Source: Legionellales bacterium
GTDB lineage: Bacteria; Pseudomonadota; Gammaproteobacteria; WLWR01
Direction: 5' to 3'
NCBI GenBank assembly: GCA_012103495.1
Contig: WLWR01000006.1
Coordinates: 1-21,307, forward strand
DNA length: 21,307 nt
Under the pieces are notes generated by a model that worked only from the letters and a program-made list of their open reading frames with translations, was not told where the DNA came from and ran no database searches. Both the position numbers and the translations under genes were made by a program. This document shows, piece by piece, positions 18,301 through 21,307 of the stretch (its first letter is position 1; every line of letters starts with the position of its first letter).

Positions 18301-20705
18301 ATTCGGAATGGCGAGGAGAGGGCAGGGTGACCCAGGTGCGTTGGGAGCGCACTGAGGTTGGCGGACGAAAATTTCCGCTGGGATTTGGTTTTGGCGGATG
18401 GCCCTGGCGTTCGAGAGGTTCGTTGAAATTAGCAATCAAGGCGGAATCGGTGTGGTCGGATCCCCACCCGGTATCGTCGCGGGATTTTGAAGAAGGCAAA
18501 GAGCACTCGTCGTTGCCGTTTGGGAGTCGTCTGTCGTCGTTGGGCGGCCAGGGCTACACCGTGAGCGAGCCGGGCAAGACGCTGCGGGCGATATCGCAAG
18601 ACTTGTATGGGGAAGAAGAGACGGCAAGTTTGTTGTCGGTGTTGACGGGTTGGCAGGTGGATAAGGTGTTGCCGGAGGGCACGACGCTGTCGTTGCCGCA
18701 GGTTGAACGGGTTCAGCCATCGCGGCATCATCCGCATTATCTGCAAGTGTTGTCGCTGTACCAGGAACCGTTGATCCCGCATTTAGAAGCAGCGCAACCG
18801 CCGCCGCGGCGTCAGAAGAAACGTTGTAAAGAGACGGTGACGCGGATTGTGATTGGAGTGATAGCGGTTGCTGGAGGGATCGCGTTTGCGGGAGTGACGT
18901 TTGGTGGTTCGGTGATTGCGCTTCAGGTGTTGAGTTCGGCGCTGATGAGTTCGGCGTTGAGCGCGGGATTGCAGGGGGGAGCGAGGCAATTGAATTTGTT
19001 GGATGAATTTTCATGGACGGATGTCATTTTGACTGGGATAAGTGGAGCGACGGGAGCTTATTTTAAGGGAGAGGGTATTGCGCAGCTGGCGTTTGAGAAA
19101 GGGATTGTTCGTGTGGCGGCGGCACAGGGCGTTTCGAACCTGAGTACCCAATTGCTTCAGATATCGTTGGGACATCAGCAGAACTTGAGTTTTCGGTCGT
19201 TTATAGCGAGTGTTGGGAGTGGTGTGATTGGCTACAGCCTCCCGGCATCGCTTGAACTTAAAGGAGATGATTTGGCTTGGGCGCAGATGGTCAGCAACTA
19301 TGGGAGCGAATTTTTAGGGCAATGGATCCGCGGAGAGACGATCAGTCTGGAAACGATAGGATTGAGTTTATTGAGCACGGGTGTTGGGTTAGGGGTTCAG
19401 GCGGCGTTGTCGGCGTTAGAGACGAAGATGAACAACGCCAGTGGTGGAGCGAGTCAGAGCGAAGGTGTTGAGAGTCGCAAAGAGGGCGGGCAGTCGTACA
19501 CGCAAGTTGAAGACGAGGCGTATGGCGAAGGAGTTTCGGCGGGTCAAGGCAAAGCGCAGGGACATGAGCATGCGTATATGGAGTTGGATGTTTATGAACA
19601 TTACGATGAGCAAGGGCGTTTGGTGTATCGGAGAACCAGCCGGGTTTACGAGGATGGGCAAGGCAATCGCTGGGTGCATGAAGAGGAATGGAATCGAGGG
19701 CTGCGCAATAATGGATTGACGCCGGAGCCGGAGGGGACGCCTAGGCCGTCATGGTCTGGTGGGCAAGGGGATTCGGGTGAGGGTGGTAGAAGTCAAGTGT
19801 CTGCTTCGCCTCGGCATGGGTTGCAAGGTTCTTCAGTAAGAGAACTTTCCCCGGAAGGCCAATTGAGGCTGATATCGGAGCCGGAGTATGGGACGTTAAA
19901 AGCGGTTGAAGCGCCGAAATATAAAGATCACATGGCAGATATTTGGAGTCGGGACATTCCGTTGCTTCAGAAGATTGAATTGAGTGCGAAAATGACCGTG
20001 TTTGGAGATGACCCGTGGCGTTGGAATGGTGTACCCGGGCACTTTCAGCAGCCATCGACGTTTGGCAGTGAGCTGAGGGGATTTGGAAAAGAGCTGCTCA
20101 ACATGGGCTTGACAGCTTGGGATGTTGTGACAGGATACAGTGGATTAGCGCCGCAATTTTCGATCTCCCCTTCGGAGATTGATGGAGCGAATGCGGCGAA
20201 GATGTTGCCGGTGGTTGGGATTTTTGGGCGTGCATCTAAGGCTGGGGGTGCGGTGAATGCGCCTAAGATAGAGGGGCCCACGACGCCGTATAAGTTGGGT
20301 CCAGCAACGGCGCAAGAGGTAAATGCTTCGTTTAAGGGGATGCGTCCCCCTTATGATACAAAGATACGTCCAAGAACCTTTGAGTTGCAAAATGATAAAG
20401 GGTTTGTGCGAGTGCATGGGGAAGACAATCAAATGAGTAAATGGATGGTGCGTTCAAAAGAGATTGAAGGGCTGACCCCAAGACAAATTCAGGAAAAACT
20501 TGCTCTGCCTAAGACTCCTGTATATATTTCAGACGTTGAGGTTCCTACGAGCATTACTATGAGAGTGGGTCGGGCAGGGTTTCAAAAAGGTTGGGGTGCT
20601 GGTGGTGGTATGCAGTATGAAGTGTTATCGCCTGTGCAGAAGCATTGGTTTAAGAAACCAATGCTTCTAGAAGAACAATTTACTCACAGTCAAAGGATGA
20701 GATAA
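6336..20705 (+). CDS. Giant RHS/YD-repeat polymorphic toxin
   Basis: A 4789-residue protein. The N-terminus (TTGNTVVEDPLCQVVEGG...LPLQFVYNS) matches the entry of RHS shells. No clear signal peptide is seen. Tyr-Asp repeats fill about 270-2590, for example YHYDDAARLYEEH, VAYEYDTMDRRVRTIAY, YGYDDLDRRRVQRVY. Residues about 2590-3198 lack YD repeats and look like beta domains, with a DWEHLG minisatellite linker at 2901-2953. YD repeats resume at about 3199-3770. A Trp/Gly-rich stretch follows. A LysM-like domain (YTVSEPGKTL...ISQDLYG) lies at 4074-4121. A hydrophobic Gly/Ala-rich segment begins at 4169. A pre-toxin motif (MLPVVGIFGRASKAG) precedes the toxin at 4649-4789. RHS proteins build a hollow beta cocoon around a C-terminal toxin used against competitors or hosts. 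The usual closing motif DPxGLxGG..NxYxY was not found. Length is about three times a typical RHS protein. A potential immunity gene follows after 5 bases. Confidence 0.93.
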   Translation: MRSLPWTLIAGSGLGYRGSSWTQVGPLLESQPLGQAQVSVFLNVTTGNTVVEDPLCQVVEGGRLLPLQFVYNSRVADPKRAWRLAADKRLRDGRGAVATPASETLVITEACGYEATYRRLGDWFASESVGTGVLVHQADGWRWHAPEGKVYAFDRQGQVQPNAAEKTGPKIRLILAGAVVSVQIADQAAQVFKKRGALFLAPRQAVGTPRVFYDSDTPSMPWVWTDPATGERERYNVEGLRVQQFDQEGRRTEFRALAQGQWVITGHSGRRYELRQAADGRTYEWYESQGAHDPSPVLLHRYVFTEDGLLQHSQFANGYAVRYAYAAQRHALSAIDQSDGSHLSLKHKNDSQQLPQVSEIFFGEQEQGIRRFIRRRPDGRIEVTDTVHPALITVDAQDNVTQVEETVGYDEDHDELLMEVRSYGYTRVVHGRGQLAWRALAHGGREDFDYEDLTGLLRTHQGANGQHTRYYYRADRAFMDVLVGRVETVGTSSQLTQWVYDYHYANDETPFFIPFIFLRFVLSPTHQVTESISFKASDDRLREIRQRDYAHSRFSRKAPPGLPPLVEEMEDWVRAQQKAQAPVAVQSQFLDRREQVLDTIGYATADPETGEGVVDLGVQVHRTRLDRSGNVLSEHRLLQVDLDAKPAALRSDDPAPALPVAGDYARSDSKWDGLHRLQMHMDPLKQTTHYHYDDAARLYEEHRPNGWVQRLWRNRQMGVTRLEQTAQSDDERQKRMRNHRFRVGMGEPIETKHPDGHVEYTFYDRMGRPTITVNTPQWDPQADTLLGLTRRVIRRARRRHTQTIVYAHYLDLSAYREGLEAGRFPATDMVEYEIEEQRLAEHPDNQVHDALYDASNRLCYAVTTIGDPREAKRARKVVAYEYDTMDRRVRTIAYADPLTEADYQTLLTEQSLDRDVDVQRDRVNRTFYTAEGMVLAEQDVEGYVTHYYRDAHNRVVEQVRYWNTSPLGQQDWPQVLPKLHPLDAHHFYFYDGLSQMVLEVDAGRYVTTRTFGAHGQEVRRRRYAERVSLDWFDQQRPHTRPDAPADSNMDEWVASMYDAKLRLVKEIHANGKVSEFTYDEMDQLVKTSITTQSSAFDPMNVSIEPLSAATDPDRTRKTALNWDAWGQVTMEANAFVCQSMAQANIAPEEAKTSKLSSDGMRSERAEHHIYEPSGLRIRTVQRLEVGVGVFADLKWVTYYDAWRRPVVQIAPDGAVVRLSYHPLHTRPTTTMAYVQVLSESQYATLQGGWFDATLDALLNTLQDPNNDRVETVTLNRQGLPLVRLDPSEFEWTTHYNVFDESVVSTEPAVQANQSIQQTWQRDVKGRIQCETRAAGLLSITTSNVYAGPQGWVVESVDPLGATTQRHWNRLGFLQRVQTPEQTQALCLETDAWGRPLTQTFPDGAVERHQYDRAQRMHTRNYPLEGTYTTHVFNVFGERVLQWDGLEHSRRFAHAPDGQVQVETDGLGRQTRWRYNDRGWPLEKIDPDGLCTHWRYNLAGHVLERIEDVAHLRLLTAYRRDAFGQAIEETNVEGVRIERTFNRQGVVVSEVFDPSDRAATGLALTTHSQVNAHGDVVLQQKGDARDPNQWVKQWIMDPLNRSVAEVIDPKLNPDNQYLALTTQRQRDAKGRVVAFIDAKGQVRYDVYDARDNTVFSIDASGAVKAYGYDDLDRRRVQRVYARRLDLNQWSAPPSRACVEAALTDSPQDTHTYYYVDANGRECFVLKVGVVWPAQTPVAQVTERAYDLAGRVVMQRRYARVWRELPTDLAHWTLDQVARQAQRLVDPKQDRSQHWVYDAADQECFHFDSDDGIHETTYDARGRVITKHHYAQEVLDKADLAQRSVTWLRAHLLKVEADKVTQFFYQRTAQLNASVAPKPAVAEGTVFDKPTFLISPNGLVHEFIYDAKGRLLENRQYEQDCDPHQSRQAIQQFLSESVLGKSAVRVKRNEWDRAGRKRAVMDAADFRETFERNALGVLQVHTDRSGHLTHFDIDRAQRQVTEYRPAAPTVSTVLTQRHLTLHHLGEQRLVIRKTLDANDNPVTIRYGEQEAQRMIIHELDPTNRAVGHRVPNVEVDDPNQRASFESLPLQETEQVLRTHTDGRGLVISERLTHGHWQFDVYDGLQRKVFAIASDGAVFEYGYNAFDEIEEKRAYVHRVVFTAQELEQFKDDGVPLAWLAEKLTPDPNDRLTHFERDKKGRTVLRRLPSITVYNARTRQLFATSQPWQQQTFDVFGHCVRQREPLFPDAPQGPVFEMRRWFSHDDQPLCEIGSVQLSVNGPVVCRAKRFEVNVFGEQVFRREYAQVLPQLPPLSATLSEVDVLLASLACDKDKVRSYQYDARGLLTARVTHQAVCQTVTYAPPNAPLQPPQMADLPAQDWVEQYSYTPMEQRSLSIGSDGLTRYRYYNAANQVIADVGVPKPVSEADGRQTQRRSATLYYVNVHGQRLGECSLAQGVVGPVDEKQTPEWVFSQQDEWTLFSMDRRGLMQCSQLPDGTLTGHTHTLSSQPARQWHWSQGYENVGREVDHLDERRTRFDARDRAISQITLRNHEVVRAEHQQLDALGDAVAQVYTQSTLWPVTPASSWPIQRRFMGEHFVWLSNEGPQGATLSLYNARGEKTLALTSGTRNLMEATRAQLPELLNDERVETTVWINAPQGGVLEHSTQVINPLPDGIEGFESDVQVRFDASRSSAWLSWAKQSMMQLTPHCFLWREGEAPGEYPIQDVDESRQAIELAQPISDRYHYALRYRSQTALTTEINGQDLYEMTGVVGLISETDSGSQSLLVESVGPCRVRLRGRTEGLLNVDLYQGDTCLGEYKMDDAGEIDLSDQRSGAYQFLPHYADEDVADKTFVFSIYTARASRTPLSRSLYPQAMLQVARVPTLTMGSEKDTCASDGCSDPDVDWEHLGARASDGSGGSSDSDWEHLGARASGGSSDSDWEHLGTRSMQGSDQSTHRSNRGSVIDDPIQVFGYFAVWDSLPADYQRHPMILTVYYHRLDDEDELGRVSLEVKPGEYLDDFPSDRFPEMKRANVRLPEVMGSLLSVTVSVQRGDRPGILDQVLLYDSQEPEADGSLFFPDAAVATGEQASESPVMYRFSPRQLVLLEPLPLDRDENVFFLDRSLGRQAEWMQLTAVGGTLTGWVFDVTHQAPGVYSYQHGSVDEGISFLKEESQQWFTVMDPTGQGVFRSAPARVLPEQPLQESHRYSLDVWGQVASKTTATGDTTNYARNHADQLTQVVLPAMTLYDDQGHPYPARVLQRFGYNQVGDEIGRTNGNGHTQVTVVNAEHQTIGRVLGDGTWSYHQGLDMWGRVRFYQDSADQIWETRYAGGYPVWARNPVGGLMHREFTAGGRMIRWSVPEGAPKFVDHDVDGMVTLFYESDGRFVATQFDVRGMPVLYHDSDRRVFRIVRDAFGEVASQVDWGGNSLVFERDFKRQVVRQAGALTNPQRIFFEIRSQKRWTWWNRYTYFYTLQPRLNRGQCDQRYRYSGGRLIELVDVVHGRRVLYGYDADGSRTGLSIWVGDRLVRSIRSRLDPLKRLIHSQDGVSLYETGFSASGFRVMQHAVAQGVGELRYSVPDAAGRAVIDQGVRNADGRIDLGPGKGVMMTYAHGRRATERRWIKWLGIVETQINYDPLGRIHYMKGSQRLEVIREYAPQGWLSRLFEHGWHGSQPYSMEQRWTLTASGVLTRQTSHRDGRLINTTVFLKQDRQGRPERQHTNLHDEHGSYYDLWTAYFYHGEGAQARRVHGEMTNNHGKTGADANSYFDSNGHLRTQMGLRLVKAGGLQGQAGYCVRWWAREEVMSLGEMLLRLREGLRSGEAGVWVWSGFLGVDGKERWWLCGWRFGTFVYEEGPSFAPGLALSSDSVVLASFGGLRTGYEEAPVEARRGRLGLVLLEPLLRAQTSVFSLAERLSVFSGFAPNSQPQTVVYDQEPGGMLLHKDTVKTLPYLWRSGISRETLFWSAEGGLLCSLGKRRDVLSQASTSLMELLSRNSEWRGEGRVTQVRWERTEVGGRKFPLGFGFGGWPWRSRGSLKLAIKAESVWSDPHPVSSRDFEEGKEHSSLPFGSRLSSLGGQGYTVSEPGKTLRAISQDLYGEEETASLLSVLTGWQVDKVLPEGTTLSLPQVERVQPSRHHPHYLQVLSLYQEPLIPHLEAAQPPPRRQKKRCKETVTRIVIGVIAVAGGIAFAGVTFGGSVIALQVLSSALMSSALSAGLQGGARQLNLLDEFSWTDVILTGISGATGAYFKGEGIAQLAFEKGIVRVAAAQGVSNLSTQLLQISLGHQQNLSFRSFIASVGSGVIGYSLPASLELKGDDLAWAQMVSNYGSEFLGQWIRGETISLETIGLSLLSTGVGLGVQAALSALETKMNNASGGASQSEGVESRKEGGQSYTQVEDEAYGEGVSAGQGKAQGHEHAYMELDVYEHYDEQGRLVYRRTSRVYEDGQGNRWVHEEEWNRGLRNNGLTPEPEGTPRPSWSGGQGDSGEGGRSQVSASPRHGLQGSSVRELSPEGQLRLISEPEYGTLKAVEAPKYKDHMADIWSRDIPLLQKIELSAKMTVFGDDPWRWNGVPGHFQQPSTFGSELRGFGKELLNMGLTAWDVVTGYSGLAPQFSISPSEIDGANAAKMLPVVGIFGRASKAGGAVNAPKIEGPTTPYKLGPATAQEVNASFKGMRPPYDTKIRPRTFELQNDKGFVRVHGEDNQMSKWMVRSKEIEGLTPRQIQEKLALPKTPVYISDVEVPTSITMRVGRAGFQKGWGAGGGMQYEVLSPVQKHWFKKPMLLEEQFTHSQRMR
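15036..15173 (+). repeat. DWEHLG minisatellite in the RHS gene
   Basis: Three in-frame tandem units begin with DWEHLG at 15036, 15093 and 15141. The first unit is 57 bases (DWEHLGARASDGSGGSSDS), the second 48 bases (DWEHLGARASGGSSDS), and the third diverges after DWEHLGTRS. They code for an acidic Gly/Ser linker (residues about 2901-2946) between beta-rich domains. Units 1 and 2 carry GGCGCGCGCGCGTCG runs. Copy number is likely to vary between strains by slippage. Confidence 0.85.
18729..18868 (+). repeat. RHS segment duplicated downstream (in-gene copy)
   Basis: These 140 bases, coding from the end of the LysM-like domain into the hydrophobic pre-toxin segment (HPHYLQVLSLYQEP...), recur at 21168-21307 with one difference (C at 18741, T at 21180, synonymous CTG/TTG Leu). 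The distance between copies is 2439 bases, a multiple of three. The match runs to the window edge and probably further. This is the recombination-competent arm expected next to an exchangeable toxin end. Confidence 0.95.
20280..20702 (+). other. C-terminal toxin module of the RHS protein
   Basis: Residues 4649-4789. The module follows the pre-toxin motif MLPVVGIFGRASKAG and a variable linker, and base composition turns AT-richer from about 20300, typical for exchanged tips. Visible motifs are FVRVHGEDNQMSKWM (from 4690), GLTPRQIQEKLALP, a DVEVP turn, and GWGAGGGMQYEV (4752-4763). I have an impression of similar ends, with ALPxxP, DVxVP and GWGxGGxxQYE, in other RHS and haemagglutinin toxins, but cannot name the family. 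The Arg near the start plus the late GGGxQYE recalls the layout of TNT-type NAD-glycohydrolases and ADP-ribosyl-transferase folds. An RNase fold is an equal alternative. Activity is not established by the sequence. Confidence 0.7.
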
Positions 20706-20710
20706 GCATA

Positions 20711-21073
20711 ATGAAAAAATCGATTATAAAGAATTACCGATTTGAAGCCAATCGACTCATTATTTCAACTTCTGATTCAATTAAAAAAGTTATATTACCT
20801 TTAGCCATAGAAGAAGTGAAATGTTTTGAAGATATGTTGGTGGTGTTACTTGATTATTCTATGGATGAGATTTTTAATGAAAATGTATTTGGTATTTCTG
20901 CTGAAGGGAAGGTGCTTTGGCAGATTGAAAAAATATTTCATGCTTATGAACATAGCCCTTTTACAAATATAGGTCAGAAGAATGATTTATTATCAGCATA
21001 CAATGTAGAAGGATACAATTATTTTGTCGATTTAAAAACAGGGAAGATAGTTGATAAAGAATTCATAAAATAA
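20711..21073 (+). CDS. Predicted cognate immunity protein
   Basis: A 120-residue, probably cytoplasmic protein without signal peptide or membrane helix. It starts five bases after the RHS stop and must be co-transcribed with it. A purine-rich AAAGGATGA inside the RHS tail (20692-20700) is the only ribosome-binding candidate, with long spacing, so coupling to RHS translation is likely. It is predicted to alternate beta strands, with the motifs DMLVVLLDYSMDEIFNENVF and GISAEGKVLWQI and a terminal YNYFVDLKTGKIVDKEF. The pattern resembles small beta-rich immunity proteins, but I cannot name the family. It is very AT-rich (15 G+C in the 60 bases 20761-20820), unlike the RHS body, as expected for an exchanged toxin-immunity tip. 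Function is inferred from position, size and composition. Confidence 0.75.
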   Translation: MKKSIIKNYRFEANRLIISTSDSIKKVILPLAIEEVKCFEDMLVVLLDYSMDEIFNENVFGISAEGKVLWQIEKIFHAYEHSPFTNIGQKNDLLSAYNVEGYNYFVDLKTGKIVDKEFIK

Positions 21074-21095
21074 AATTGAGTTCGTGTCATTAGGG

Positions 21096-21166
21096 GAATC
21101 GGGGGACAGTATACTTAATTCAATTTTCATATAAGTATACTGTCCCCCGATTCTGTCCCCCGATTC
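21096..21166. repeat. Inverted-repeat element with tandem end
   Basis: A perfect 21-bp inverted repeat has arms at 21096-21116 (ending GGGGGACAGTATACTT) and 21133-21153 (beginning AAGTATACTGTCCCCC), with a 16-base AT-rich spacer. The last 13 bases of the right arm, TGTCCCCCGATTC, are repeated in tandem at 21154-21166. It sits exactly between the immunity gene and the duplicated RHS segment. The core matches the decayed copies near 199, 1367, 2474 and 2513. I associate this motif from memory with REP-like sequences mobilised by Y1 (RAYT) transposases. None is encoded here. The long hairpin could also block transcription reading out of the immunity gene. Confidence 0.85.
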
Positions 21167-21167
21167 C

Positions 21168-21307
21168 CATCCGCATTATTTGCAAGTGTTGTCGCTGTAC
21201 CAGGAACCGTTGATCCCGCATTTAGAAGCAGCGCAACCGCCGCCGCGGCGTCAGAAGAAACGTTGTAAAGAGACGGTGACGCGGATTGTGATTGGAGTGA
21301 TAGCGGT
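21168..21307 (+). pseudogene. Start of an orphan RHS C-terminal cassette (partial)
   Basis: The segment is identical to 18729-18868 except for one synonymous base, and reads HPHYLQVLSLYQEPLIPHLE and on through RRQKKRCKETVTRIVIGVIA to the window edge. The frame is open upstream only to a TAA at 21132-21134. It has no ATG, GTG or TTG start with a ribosome binding site before the homology begins. It therefore looks like a silent tip: a piece of RHS body that gives homology for recombination, normally followed by a different toxin and its immunity gene. What follows lies outside the window. A simple partial duplication of the same tip is the alternative. Confidence 0.85.

Noticed and set aside
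2914..21073. Type VI secretion or Tc-toxin partner genes within the island
   Set aside because: No VgrG, PAAR, Hcp, EagR, TcA or TcB features were seen. The only partner-like gene is the LRR protein.
21096..21153. Intrinsic terminator of the immunity gene
   Set aside because: The hairpin is long but is followed by TGTCCCCC rather than a T tract. An attenuating effect remains possible, but the element is better explained as a repeat.

Overview
The window looks like a piece of a gammaproteobacterial chromosome. Intergenic DNA here repeatedly carries degenerate copies of a GTATACTGTCCCC / GGGGACAGTATAC motif that I associate from memory with REP-like repeats of gammaproteobacteria. The intracellular, AT-rich lineages around Legionellales would fit, but this is a low-confidence guess. 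Flanking genes are AT-rich. The central 17.7 kb is much richer in G+C, with heavy use of TTG, GTG and GCG codons, and looks like an acquired accessory island.

Layout. 1-93: the last codons of an upstream gene and a strong intrinsic terminator. 231-1152 (minus): an EamA/DMT-family transporter broken by one frameshift, flanked by two degenerate direct repeats of about 120 bp. 1442-2467: an exported protein of unknown function whose promoter overlaps a near-perfect palindrome, a likely operator. 2467-2700: remnants of the GTATACTGTCCCC element, and two tandem relics of the 3' end of an IS256-family insertion sequence. 2844-6222: a promoter, a small leader ORF with a strong ribosome binding site, and, overlapping it as TGATG, a 1069-residue leucine-rich-repeat protein with two predicted membrane segments. 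6336-20705: a giant 4789-residue RHS/YD-repeat protein with embedded non-YD domains, a DWEHLG minisatellite linker, a LysM-like domain, a hydrophobic pre-toxin segment and an AT-richer C-terminal toxin module. 20711-21073: a very AT-rich small gene, the likely cognate immunity gene. 21096-21166: a perfect 21-bp inverted repeat plus a 13-bp tandem repeat. 21168-21307 (window edge): a near-identical second copy (139 of 140 bases) of an internal RHS segment (18729-18868), without a start codon.

Working model (inference). The LRR membrane protein and the giant RHS protein form one expression unit that delivers or displays a C-terminal toxin, and the small AT-rich gene protects the producer. The repeated RHS segment downstream is the homologous entry of an orphan (silent) toxin cassette. 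Recombination between the two copies would replace the toxin/immunity end. No type VI secretion genes (VgrG, EagR, PAAR) are visible, and the usual RHS-core closing motif (DPxGLxGG..NxYxY) was not found. The delivery route and the role of the LRR protein are therefore the open, potentially new part of this locus.
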